A stretch of 64,000 nt of DNA from Candidatus Baltobacteraceae bacterium. Its GTDB lineage: Bacteria > Vulcanimicrobiota > Vulcanimicrobiia > Vulcanimicrobiales > Vulcanimicrobiaceae. Both the position numbers and the translations under genes were made by a program. The stretch is taken from NCBI GenBank assembly GCA_036559195.1, contig DATBTN010000057.1, positions 1 to 64,000 on the forward strand. The letters are read 5' to 3'. Below are positions 50,688-59,347 of this stretch, one piece after another. The notes beneath the pieces are model-generated. The model made no database searches and was not told where the DNA came from. It worked only from the letters and a program-made list of their open reading frames with translations. Within the stretch, counting starts at the first letter, position 1. Each line of letters opens with the position of its first letter.

Positions 50688-51476
50688 ATGAAACACTTCC
50701 GCGCACTCGTTTTCTTGACGCTGATCGGCGCTCTTGCGCTGATGCCGAACCCCGTCCATTCCGACGGTCTCGGCCTCGACGTCTCGCCGGCTAAACTGGA
50801 ACTCGCCATGACGCCGGGCTCGTCGTACAACGTCCCCGTCACCGTGCACAACTCCACTTCGAATTCCACGCACGTGCAGGCGACGATGATCGACTTCGCT
50901 TTGGCCCAAAACGGCGATTACGAATTCGAGAAAACGGGTACGCGCGGCGACTCATTGATGCGGTGGGCATCGATCAACCCTCGCGAGTTCGATCTGCCGG
51001 CGGGCACGACGCAACAGGTCCGCCTGTCGCTCGCAGTGCCGGCCGGAAACCTGAGCGGCGAATACGCGGGAATCGTATTTTTTCAAACGCGTCCGGTGCG
51101 CCGCGCGGGTGCGGTGGCATTTTCGGCACGCGTTGCAACGAAGATTTACATGACGATTCCCGGCACCGTGAAAATCGACGGCGCCATCGCGAAAATGGCG
51201 GCTTCACCCGCTCCGGCGGGCGAGCTGTACCGAGTGCTCTTTAAGAATTTGGGAAACGCTCACGTCTATCTGCGCGGTCAGCTCGAAGTGCAGAAGAACG
51301 GACAGACCGTCGATCGCGTGGCTTTCCCATCGCAAGAGCTGGTAGAACGAGGCGGAGATCGCCTCATCGAAGTCAACGGAAAACGGTTGCCGCCGGGCAA
51401 ATATCAAGCGATCGCGACGATCGACTACGGCGGCAAGACGATGACCGGTGGCGAGATCAACTTCGGCACGCAATAG
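50688..51476 (+). CDS. Periplasmic fimbrial-type chaperone (PapD/DUF916-like)
   Basis: This is a 262-residue exported protein with a signal peptide to about residue 24 (NPVHS then DGLGLDVSP). It is a two-domain Ig-like protein of the pilus-chaperone/DUF916 kind. Domain 1 has LDVSPAKLELAMTPGSSYNV and FDLPAGTTQQVRLSLAVPAG, followed by GEYAGIVFFQTRPV. Domain 2 has LYRVLFKNLGNAHVYLRGQL and KRLPPGKYQAIATIDYGGKT. No transmembrane anchor follows, unlike Gram-positive DUF916 proteins. It sits between two of the subunit-like genes, so its clients are most likely the neighbouring YT-x-x-ending proteins. Confidence 0.75.
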   Translation: MKHFRALVFLTLIGALALMPNPVHSDGLGLDVSPAKLELAMTPGSSYNVPVTVHNSTSNSTHVQATMIDFALAQNGDYEFEKTGTRGDSLMRWASINPREFDLPAGTTQQVRLSLAVPAGNLSGEYAGIVFFQTRPVRRAGAVAFSARVATKIYMTIPGTVKIDGAIAKMAASPAPAGELYRVLFKNLGNAHVYLRGQLEVQKNGQTVDRVAFPSQELVERGGDRLIEVNGKRLPPGKYQAIATIDYGGKTMTGGEINFGTQ

Positions 51477-51497
51477 TTCACAAAGGAAGGTGAGCGA

Positions 51498-52151
51498 GTG
51501 CGAACTAGGATTGCCGCCTGGGCGTTTGCGGCGGCTGCGATCGTTTCGACGATCGTGCCGGCGGGCGCCGCGACTGGCAACATCAACGTCAAGTGGTACG
51601 CGCAGGCGCTCGTTAAGATCGCCCTGACGCCGAACTATGCCGCGGGCTTCGGCTCGGTCAAGGCCGTGTTCGGCGCGCAGCCGTCGCCGGTTTACGGCCC
51701 GGACGCGAGTCTGAATGCCGGCGCCGTCGATTTCGGTCCGGTGATCGCCGGCACGAACTACTTGTATAAGTACGCATCCCACCTCAACGTCGTCACCAAC
51801 GACAACAGCGGGTTCAACGTGTACGCCGAGGGCACCGCGGACTTTTATAATTCGAGCGACGCTTCGACGCAAATCCTCAACCAAACGCTCTACTATCTTC
51901 CGTCGGTGGACGGCACTACGCAGAGCGACACCAACACCGGGTACTCACCCGCCTATCCGTTTTTTCGTACGGCCGGTGCGGTAACGCCCGGCACTCCGCC
52001 CAGCATTACCTACGCGTCCTACCCGGCGCCGGCCTACGCGTCGACGAACGCGACCGGGGATTACTACTTCGACTATCAGCTGAAGGTGCCGCCGGGAGCG
52101 ACCAGCGGTAACTACTTCGTTTGGATCGTGTACACCGTGGTGCCTCGATGA
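51498..52151 (+). CDS. Exported fibre-subunit-like protein B
   Basis: This is a 217-residue exported protein that begins with GTG at 51498 behind AAGGAAGGTGAG. The signal peptide runs to about residue 24 (VPAGA then ATG). The mature chain has GNINVKWYAQALVKIALTPN (matching the GTVTVKWN start of the 49941 protein), AVDFGPVIAGTNYLYKYASH, LNVVTNDNSGFNVYAEGT and the end YYFDYQLKVPPGATSGNYFV then WIVYTVVPR. The VDFGP, T-N and YT elements identify it as a paralogue of the 49941 product. It overlaps the next gene as ATGA. Confidence 0.75.
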   Translation: MRTRIAAWAFAAAAIVSTIVPAGAATGNINVKWYAQALVKIALTPNYAAGFGSVKAVFGAQPSPVYGPDASLNAGAVDFGPVIAGTNYLYKYASHLNVVTNDNSGFNVYAEGTADFYNSSDASTQILNQTLYYLPSVDGTTQSDTNTGYSPAYPFFRTAGAVTPGTPPSITYASYPAPAYASTNATGDYYFDYQLKVPPGATSGNYFVWIVYTVVPR

Positions 52152-52858
52152 AGATCGCACGCTCGTTACGTCTTGCGACGGCCGCCTTCGTACTCGCGGC
52201 GATTGGGTTGGCGCTCGGCACGCATGGCGAGGCGGGGTTCATCCAATCGCAGCGCTCGCAGCGCTCGGTATACATCCTGGTTAACGTGACGCCGGCCCCG
52301 ATCGTCTACGCACCATCATCCTCGTCGGGCGATCGCGGCATCTCCGTTCGGATGGCGCTGCGTCAACGGGGCGGCGGAAGCGAAGCGCAGCTCGCGCGCG
52401 ACGGCGACGGGGTACTCGTCGCTGCGGTGCCGCCGCCGGGCGCGCAGAACGGCGTTAAAGTCGAGGCCGAAGTGACGCCGGATCCAAACGCCACGCTTCT
52501 CTATGCGGACCAGCCCGCCGTGCTCTTTAATGCGGTGGCCGGCACGACCGTAACCCAGCCTTGCGCGTATCACGTTACGGTGCACACCACGATCACGCGT
52601 TGGACGCTGCGGGACGGCCTCTCGAACGATTTCGCATCCGGCACGTTTCCGGGCAGTTCGCTCTCGAACAATTCGTACGACACGCTCAATACGCCCCAAC
52701 CGGCCGCGACGCCGTTTGTGGTCTATCCGGCGCAGTTCGTTCCGATGGCGTCCGCCGGCGGGATCCACACGTATTGCGTCGATCTCACTCTTTCCATTCC
52801 CGCAAGCGTCCCCGGAGGAGCGTATAGCACGAATGCCGTGTATACGCTGTACTATTGA
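52148..52858 (+). CDS. Exported fibre-subunit-like protein C
   Basis: This is a 236-residue exported protein; ATG at 52148 overlaps the previous stop (ATGA). The signal-like part ends at about residue 27 (GLALGTHGEAG). The core LLYADQPAVLFNAVAGTTVT, then CAYHVTVHTTITRWTLRDGL corresponds to the V(D/N)FGP...T-N...W segment of the other subunits. The C-terminal LSIPASVPGGAYSTNAVYTL then YY corresponds to their YT-x-x end. A pair of cysteines (CAYHV, TYCVDL) could form a disulfide. It overlaps the next gene by one base. Confidence 0.72.
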   Translation: MKIARSLRLATAAFVLAAIGLALGTHGEAGFIQSQRSQRSVYILVNVTPAPIVYAPSSSSGDRGISVRMALRQRGGGSEAQLARDGDGVLVAAVPPPGAQNGVKVEAEVTPDPNATLLYADQPAVLFNAVAGTTVTQPCAYHVTVHTTITRWTLRDGLSNDFASGTFPGSSLSNNSYDTLNTPQPAATPFVVYPAQFVPMASAGGIHTYCVDLTLSIPASVPGGAYSTNAVYTLYY

Positions 52859-55800
52859 TGCGCGGTAAGCGGCGCGTGCTGGGGATCGTCGCCGCCGCCG
52901 TGCTGGCGTTTACGACGACGCTGACGGCGCTCGCCCAAGTGCATCCCATCGACGACCCGCAGGGACCGCGTCCGATTCACTTCCCGGTTCCCCACCCGGT
53001 CGTCCGGCCGACGTTTGCGCCTGCTCCGGGAAGCGCCCCCGCGACGTCGCAGCCGCTCGCGCTCCCAACGCCCGTCGGCGCGGTGGATGCCATGATGAAC
53101 TCGCAATTAGGCGTTCCCGAGTCGCTGGCACGTCTCGCAGTGCTGCCTCGGCGCAACGCGTCGAACACGGCCACCACCGTGCGCGCCCGGATGCCGATGT
53201 CGATCCGCCGCCCTGAATCGGCGCAGTTCGCAACGCTCCAGTATTCGGAAGTGAGCAACTGCGGCTCGTCGGTGGGAGAAATTTTTAACGTCGGCTGCAC
53301 GATTGCGGTGCGCGGCGTCGAGGCGTTCGTGCACGACGGCGACACGCTTCAGAACTACTATATCGACGCGAACAACAACCTAGCGCAGACGCTCGGCGGC
53401 CAGTACTCCGTTAATTTCTTCGGGAACGGTAACGTGTACGGACCGCAGTCGAACGTGACCCTTGCGAATCCGGGCACGTACGTTCTGGGCGAGTACGACG
53501 TGACGCAGGGCGTTTGGATTGCGGTCGTCTACCTGACCGTCGGATCGGCAAACGGCGTGATCACGTATGCGGACAACACGTTGCGCGTGCCGTCGACGAA
53601 TTTCATCATCCCCGCCGCCGGAACCACGAACGCGTATATCAACGTACTGGGTCTGCCCGCGACCGACAACTACGTCGTGTACATCGAGCAAACGTCGACC
53701 AATCCGCAGTGCGTCTACTACGCGCCGGCCAGGACGGGCGTTCCCGGAAATAACATGGGGTTGTGCGACCCGAATGCCTCGCCGGGGCAAACGGCGCCGG
53801 GCGGGACGCTTACGATTGCGTGGCCGATCACGAGCGGGTATCTCGCAGCCGCGTACTCGATCGTGGTTTGGGATAAAACGCAGCAGCGCCGTATCGCGCA
53901 GACCGAAGTTGCGCTGACGACGTCGGGCGGATCGGGGCTCGTGAACCTCACTCCGGTAACCGGCTCCAATCCGTCGCCCGGTCCCAATCCGCTCGCAACT
54001 CCCGGCGTCCGGTTCGCCTTCGACAATACCTCCGATCAGTCGGTCGGCGGCGTGAACATCAACATGTCGGGCCTCAATTCGAGCGATTTCTACTGCTTCT
54101 CGATCAGCGATCCGAACGGACGCGTTTACGCCGACCAACCCGCCAACCAGTACGACGTCACGTGCGGGAACCCGAACGGCGGTGCGCTTTCGCTTACGGA
54201 CACGTTCCTAAATAATTACCAGCCGCTCAATTACGCGCCGAATACCTATCTGGTAAACGCCTACGATACGAACTCCGGCTACGTGCAGGTCTCGGAGGCC
54301 TTCCAAGTTCTCGGCTACAACGCGCTCACGCAGTTCACGAACGCGGCGGGGACGGCCGTCACGGGGACCGCGCTCGTCTTACCGAACGGCGCGAGTACGC
54401 CCGCCGGTCTGCAATTCACCAACGATGGGGATACCTATTACGGCGTCGGAAACGGCGACCCGCTGGCCGGCGTCTACTTCGACACCGGCAGAAAAGGCAT
54501 AACGATTGCGCTTCCAGGGGGCGTCACGAGCGAAACGGTTGTCGATTCGGCCGGCCAAAGCTGGAACGTCACGCTTACGAATCTGGGGGCCGGCAATACC
54601 GCAGGCTCGAGACTCGCGCTTTACCCCATCACGGCAAGCCAAAGCCTGCCGGTAAACGCATCCATTCAACTCTCGAATCTTACCTTCCAAAACGTCGGCG
54701 GCGCGGGGCAGTGTACCGGCGGATGTACGGGCGTGACCGCAATTTTACCGGCCGACGGATTGGCGTGGTCGCAAAAGAATAACGCCGCATCGAGCAATCC
54801 GGTCTTTTTTACCAATAGCGGCGCGAACACGGACTCGGGAACCGCCAGCGTCACGCGTTTAGGCGTTACGAACTCGGGCGTGGGATACGTCGGCGGCGGG
54901 GCCGCCGGTGAAGAACAGCATGGGTATTACCCGCGCCAGATCGCCGGTTGGAGCGGCGCGCTCTATTCCACCAACGAGCCGTTCCCGCAGTCGCGATCGT
55001 TAAACGACGTCTATGCGGTCACGATTTCCGACACGTCCAGCGCCGGTGCCGGGAAGATGACCGGCATCGCGGTGGTCTTTCCGCCGGGGTATCAAACCGG
55101 TGGCTACAACGTGCAGGTAAGCGTCGATCCCAACAGCCCGACCAAGTGGCAGGTGGATGCCGCGAACTGCCCGGCCGGACTGCCGCCGAACGGATCGATC
55201 TGTCTCAAGCCGCTCAATCCCAACACCGGCATACCGCCGGTCAACGGCACGCAGACGATTTATCTCGACGTTGCGAACGATCCGCCGTCTTCGTTCGCCT
55301 ACACGGATTTCACGGTTCAAGCCTACAAGCCGACGCCGGTTTCGCTCACGCCCAGCGGGCTGCAAAACGTCTTCGTCGGCGTGGCGAGCCCGGTCGACTC
55401 AACCGCCGTGGCGTCGTACTCTCTAGACGGCGGATTGATCGCGCCCGTGTTCACGCCGCAATCCGAAGGCACGGGAACCAACAACGTCGTCAACGTTGCC
55501 GTGCAGAATACGACGATCGCGCAAGATCCGTATCCCGACTACGTCGACGCGGTCGTGATCGAGTTGCCCAACGGCGTCGTGAATCCGGCGACGTTCGCCG
55601 GAATCTCGCCGGGAACGTGGCAGTATTTAGGCAGCGGGCCCGGTTTCGGCGGCGCGACGACCGACTATTGGTTCGGCGTTTGCGCGTCGCAGTTCGTTAC
55701 CGCCGACGGTCCTTCGCAGAATCCCCCGCCGGTCAAGCCGGCCCTGCCCGCCTGCAGCCAGGTGGTCGAACAGAACGCACTCGCGCCGGGAACGAGCTTT

Positions 55801-56946
55801 GCATTCAACGCGCCGTTCAACGTCGGCAATACGCCCGGCACGATCGCCGCGACGATGTACGCGCACGGCGCAAACGGGAACGGCTGGTCAAAGGGACACG
55901 CCTTCACCTTGAACGTGACCTCGATTGCCGCGACCTCGGGCTTCGTGCAGGTCGGCAGCTATGGCGCGCCTTCGGCCGTGCCGAGCAACACCACGCCGCA
56001 AATCGGTGCCGACAGCAACAGCACGTTCGGCAACACGTTCGTCTACGAAATCGATAACACCAGCAGCGCCGGCAACAACATTACCTCTGCCGTCGTGACC
56101 ATTCCGTATTTGGATACGTCGGGCGCCGACGCACGTGATAACGGCGGCACGGGGCAAGGCTGGCAGATCACGTCGGCGCCCACGCTCTCCGGCAGCGGCT
56201 GGACGCACTGCGCCGCAACGTATGCGAACCCGACCGGCGGCTCCGCAAATGGAAATATCACGCTGGTGAACTCCGGAGGGGCCTGCACGATCTCGCCGGG
56301 CGGCAAGTTGGATGTTACCTTCGCCATGAAGGCGCCATACGAAGTCAATCAAACCGCCAAATTTCCCGCAGTTGTCAACGGCGCGATCAACGCCTCTGAG
56401 AATTGGTTTAGCGACACCGACTTGCAGGTCGTTCTCTCCGCGCAACTAGGCATCTCCGTATGGCCGAGCGCCGACCCTGGCCCTCTGGGCGGCGGCGGCA
56501 CGGCCTCACCGAGCTGCACCAGCGCGTGCACGTACATTCAGGCGACGAATTTGCTGGATTTCGGCAACATCGCGAACGGAACGTCCAACGCCGGAACCGA
56601 CGTCGTACAAGTGAGCGTTTTTACGAACGCCGCCAACCCGATCGGCTGGCAGCTGTACGTCTCGACGAACAACAATCCCGCCAACGCGCCGGGGCCACCT
56701 TCGAACGAGTTGCTTCACATGGTCGATCTCTCGCACAGCTCGGCCGGCAGCGGAATGAATTTCGACTCGACCGTCTTCACGGTCATTCCCACCGCCGGCA
56801 ACGGTACCCAACTCGTCGACACAGGTGCGGGCGTGGCACCGCGGCGCCAGCCTTACGACGTCGTCAACAACCTTAAAGTCCAAATCTCCGGCGGGACGAC
56901 CGCGCCGAATACCTCGATTCTCACCTACACGTTCATCTCGAACTAG
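52858..56946 (+). CDS. Very large exported protein with subunit-type C terminus
   Basis: This is a 1362-residue exported protein that starts at the ATG overlapping the previous stop by one base (a TTG one codon upstream is also open). The signal is residues 1-26 (LAFTTTLTALA). It is followed by a Pro-rich segment (about 35-60) and about a dozen Ser/Thr/Asn/Gly-rich Ig- or beta-helix-like segments with few cysteines. The last 170 residues repeat the features of the small subunits: LLDFGNIANGTSNAG, VVQVSVFTNAANPIGWQLYV and the end VQISGGTTAPNTSILTYTFI then SN. It could be the tip or long stalk protein of the structure whose chaperone and small subunits are encoded upstream. It overlaps the convergent gene end by 14 bp. 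Confidence 0.72.
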   Translation: MRGKRRVLGIVAAAVLAFTTTLTALAQVHPIDDPQGPRPIHFPVPHPVVRPTFAPAPGSAPATSQPLALPTPVGAVDAMMNSQLGVPESLARLAVLPRRNASNTATTVRARMPMSIRRPESAQFATLQYSEVSNCGSSVGEIFNVGCTIAVRGVEAFVHDGDTLQNYYIDANNNLAQTLGGQYSVNFFGNGNVYGPQSNVTLANPGTYVLGEYDVTQGVWIAVVYLTVGSANGVITYADNTLRVPSTNFIIPAAGTTNAYINVLGLPATDNYVVYIEQTSTNPQCVYYAPARTGVPGNNMGLCDPNASPGQTAPGGTLTIAWPITSGYLAAAYSIVVWDKTQQRRIAQTEVALTTSGGSGLVNLTPVTGSNPSPGPNPLATPGVRFAFDNTSDQSVGGVNINMSGLNSSDFYCFSISDPNGRVYADQPANQYDVTCGNPNGGALSLTDTFLNNYQPLNYAPNTYLVNAYDTNSGYVQVSEAFQVLGYNALTQFTNAAGTAVTGTALVLPNGASTPAGLQFTNDGDTYYGVGNGDPLAGVYFDTGRKGITIALPGGVTSETVVDSAGQSWNVTLTNLGAGNTAGSRLALYPITASQSLPVNASIQLSNLTFQNVGGAGQCTGGCTGVTAILPADGLAWSQKNNAASSNPVFFTNSGANTDSGTASVTRLGVTNSGVGYVGGGAAGEEQHGYYPRQIAGWSGALYSTNEPFPQSRSLNDVYAVTISDTSSAGAGKMTGIAVVFPPGYQTGGYNVQVSVDPNSPTKWQVDAANCPAGLPPNGSICLKPLNPNTGIPPVNGTQTIYLDVANDPPSSFAYTDFTVQAYKPTPVSLTPSGLQNVFVGVASPVDSTAVASYSLDGGLIAPVFTPQSEGTGTNNVVNVAVQNTTIAQDPYPDYVDAVVIELPNGVVNPATFAGISPGTWQYLGSGPGFGGATTDYWFGVCASQFVTADGPSQNPPPVKPALPACSQVVEQNALAPGTSFAFNAPFNVGNTPGTIAATMYAHGANGNGWSKGHAFTLNVTSIAATSGFVQVGSYGAPSAVPSNTTPQIGADSNSTFGNTFVYEIDNTSSAGNNITSAVVTIPYLDTSGADARDNGGTGQGWQITSAPTLSGSGWTHCAATYANPTGGSANGNITLVNSGGACTISPGGKLDVTFAMKAPYEVNQTAKFPAVVNGAINASENWFSDTDLQVVLSAQLGISVWPSADPGPLGGGGTASPSCTSACTYIQATNLLDFGNIANGTSNAGTDVVQVSVFTNAANPIGWQLYVSTNNNPANAPGPPSNELLHMVDLSHSSAGSGMNFDSTVFTVIPTAGNGTQLVDTGAGVAPRRQPYDVVNNLKVQISGGTTAPNTSILTYTFISN

Positions 56947-57379
56947 CGGCGCGCCGGGCCGTTCGCGATGCGGCGGCGACGATGAAGGCGGCGATTCCGG
57001 CGAGCAAGATCGCGCTGTAAACGCCGCTCGACCGGCGGTGCAGTGCGTCGTAAGCGGGCGTTTGTAATGCCGTGTGCTGCATGAGCGGCACGAGTGCGTG
57101 CGTTTCGTAGGCGCCGAGCAGCGTCATGATCGCGAGCAGCGCGATGACCGCGACGCAGGTGCGCGGATGCGAACGAAACTGCGGCAGCGAAGCCAGCGCC
57201 GCGATGGCGGCCAGGACGTATCCCGCGCTCGTTAACGCTTCCACGCAGGCGGCGATCGTCGCGGCGAATTGCGGTGTCGGCCCGATCGTGTGGAAGGCGA
57301 TCGGCGCGAAGACGAAAGCGAACCCGAGCATCGCGCCAATCCAAACTCCTAACGCGAGCAACCGTATCGACGAGAACAT
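56933..57379 (-). CDS. DUF4149-type small membrane protein
   Basis: This is a 148-residue membrane protein with four predicted helices. It has the family pattern LLALGVWIGAMLGFAFVFAP near the N terminus, followed by SAGYVLAAIAALASL and a final helix (GVYSAILLAGIAAFIVAAAS). DUF4149 proteins have no assigned reaction. Its end overlaps the convergent large exported gene by 14 bp. It is divergent from the DUF4383 gene across a 150-bp region that contains a perfect 14-bp palindrome. Confidence 0.75.
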   Translation of the reverse strand: MFSSIRLLALGVWIGAMLGFAFVFAPIAFHTIGPTPQFAATIAACVEALTSAGYVLAAIAALASLPQFRSHPRTCVAVIALLAIMTLLGAYETHALVPLMQHTALQTPAYDALHRRSSGVYSAILLAGIAAFIVAAASRTARRAASSR

Positions 57380-57452
57380 GAGCGTGAGCGTTGCACGAAA
57401 CGCACCCTCGGACCCGTCGGCCGCGTTTACCGGTGGGGTCGGCAGGGAACTC

Positions 57453-57466
57453 CTTTGTTAACAAAG
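57453..57466. promoter_or_regulatory. 14-bp perfect palindrome, candidate operator
   Basis: CTTTGTTAACAAAG is a perfect inverted repeat in the divergent intergenic region between 57379 and 57530. It is AT-rich in a GC-rich surrounding, which makes a chance occurrence less likely. It lies 64 bases before the DUF4383 start. No regulator gene is next to it. Confidence 0.4.
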
Positions 57467-57529
57467 CAATCAAACGAGGCAACCGGCCGCTGCCATGCCG
57501 GCCCTGCCGAACTAGCGAGAGGAGCGATA

Positions 57530-57952
57530 ATGCAAATACGCCTTGCGGCTCGGATCTTCGGGATCATTTATATCATCGTCGGTATCGTTGGCTTCATTCC
57601 GGGAATCTCACCGCCCGTTCCGGCGGATTATCCACATCTGGCGCTCGGCCAGTTTTACAATAACGAACTCGGCGTCTTCACGGTGAACTGGCTGCACAGC
57701 ATCGTGCACATCGTGATCGGCATCTGGGCGCTTGGTGCGGCCGGGTCGGTTATGGCCGGAAAGAGTTTCTTCCGTGCGAACGGATGGATCTTCGTCGTGC
57801 TCTTTATTCTCGGTATTATCCCGGCGACGAACACCGTCTTCGGGCTCGTGCCGCTCTTCGGCTGGGATGCCGGCCTGCATCTGATCACCGCGATCGTTGC
57901 GTTCTACTTTGGTTACAGCGCGGCGGCTACGGAAAACACCGTAACCGTCTAG
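57530..57952 (+). CDS. DUF4383-type small membrane protein
   Basis: This is a 140-residue membrane protein with four helices: RLAARIFGIIYIIVGIVGFI, WLHSIVHIVIGIWALGAAGS, WIFVVLFILGIIPATNTVFG and LHLITAIVAFYFGYSA. It matches the DUF4383 family of integral membrane proteins, which has no known function. The histidines in helices 2 and 4 are typical of the family. GAGAGGAG is six bases before ATG at 57530, which decides the start over an upstream open frame. It is a single gene. Confidence 0.8.
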   Translation: MQIRLAARIFGIIYIIVGIVGFIPGISPPVPADYPHLALGQFYNNELGVFTVNWLHSIVHIVIGIWALGAAGSVMAGKSFFRANGWIFVVLFILGIIPATNTVFGLVPLFGWDAGLHLITAIVAFYFGYSAAATENTVTV

Positions 57953-57960
57953 CTAATGCG

Positions 57961-59313
57961 TTACCTGACGGCGACCAGCGCGCGGCGAGTCCAGGACTCG
58001 TCGCGCAGCTTGATCGCCGTCAGTATCGCGCGCGCCGTCCACGCGAGAATCCACGAGATCGGCACGCCCCACAGCCCGATGCGCAGTACCACGATGCAGA
58101 GATAGGCGATCGGTAGGACGAGCGCGCTCGTCACGAGTCCGATCATCATCGAAAAGCGCGTGTCGCCCGACGCGCGAATCGGCGCCATCGAGACCATCGC
58201 CCACCCTTTGATGGGCAGCGTCGTCATGTGAAACGCCAGCGGGAGCGCGGCGACCGACGCAACGGCCGCATTGAGCGTGAAGATATACGCGAGCGGCCAC
58301 GCGAAAATCGCCGCACCAACCCCCGTCCACGTCGTAATCCAAAACGCGACTCGTCGAGCGCGCGAGAAGAACGCTTTTGCGCCGGCGACGTCGCGCGCAC
58401 CCAAACGTTGTCCGACGACCGTCTGCGTGGCGGCCTGCAACGGGCTCGGTACGACGAACGTGAGATCGGAGACGACCGTGAGCGCGCGAAACGCGGCAAT
58501 CGCGGCCGCGCCGAACGGCGCGAGCATTCCGATGATGAAAACGTCCGGGAGAACCACCGCGAGCAGGAAGACCGATTCGGGTAAGCCGAGTCGCGCGCAT
58601 TCCAGCGCGAGCCGCAGATCGATCGTAAGGCTCGAAAAGATGCGATAGATCGGGCGGCGCAGCACGTAGCCGATCGCCCACAGCGCGCCGATCGTCTCCG
58701 AGAGCAGCGACGAGATGCCGGCACCGACGATGCCGAGCGGATGGTGCGTCCCCAGACCGAGTGCGAGCACGAAGAGCAACGGAATGTGGACCACGTTGAT
58801 GGCGACGAGTACGAGGATCCCCAGTTTGCGATTGCCGGCCGAGCCGAGACCGGTGATCAGCGAACCCGAGACCGCGATCGGGATCAGCGAGAAGCAGCGC
58901 AACGTCAGGTACGTCGCGCCGGCACGAGCGCTGGCGAGATGACCGACGAGCAGATGCATGGCCGGCAACGCGAGCGCGAGGCTTAGAAACGCTGCGAGGA
59001 CCGCGCAAAAGAACGGCACGACGAACCCGGCGCGAACGGTTTTGGCAAAGCCGTCGATATCGTGCGCGCCCACGCGCTGCGCCGCGATGATGCCTTGGCC
59101 GCTCCAAAAACCGCCGATCGCGAAGATGACCGTGATGAAAATCGCGCTCGCGCCGGTTACTCCCGCCAGCGCGACCGTGCCCAGCGTTCCGATCGCGATC
59201 GTATCGACGATACCGAGCAGTTGATCGCCGAGTTGCGCCACGGCAAGCGGAACAGAAAGGCGCCGGAACGCGGCGCCTATATTGCGATGGTCGACGAGCA
59301 TGGAGGTCGCCAC
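57961..59313 (-). CDS. MATE-family efflux transporter
   Basis: This 450-residue protein has 12 predicted helices in two halves, as in the MATE/DinF fold. Characteristic pieces are AQLGDQLLGIVDTIAIGTLG and IFAIGGFWSGQGIIAAQRVG in the first half and the symmetric APFGAAAIAAFRALTVVSDL and QTVVGQRLGARDVAGAKAFF in the second. It would export organic cations or other small molecules by Na+ or H+ antiport. The start is GTG at 59313; an ATG four codons later is possible. It lies 34 bases downstream of the kynureninase-like gene on the same strand and may belong to that operon. Confidence 0.88.
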   Translation of the reverse strand: MATSMLVDHRNIGAAFRRLSVPLAVAQLGDQLLGIVDTIAIGTLGTVALAGVTGASAIFITVIFAIGGFWSGQGIIAAQRVGAHDIDGFAKTVRAGFVVPFFCAVLAAFLSLALALPAMHLLVGHLASARAGATYLTLRCFSLIPIAVSGSLITGLGSAGNRKLGILVLVAINVVHIPLLFVLALGLGTHHPLGIVGAGISSLLSETIGALWAIGYVLRRPIYRIFSSLTIDLRLALECARLGLPESVFLLAVVLPDVFIIGMLAPFGAAAIAAFRALTVVSDLTFVVPSPLQAATQTVVGQRLGARDVAGAKAFFSRARRVAFWITTWTGVGAAIFAWPLAYIFTLNAAVASVAALPLAFHMTTLPIKGWAMVSMAPIRASGDTRFSMMIGLVTSALVLPIAYLCIVVLRIGLWGVPISWILAWTARAILTAIKLRDESWTRRALVAVR

Positions 59314-59347
59314 TATCCGGGCGCTCCTCGCGCGAGCCGCATCGGCC

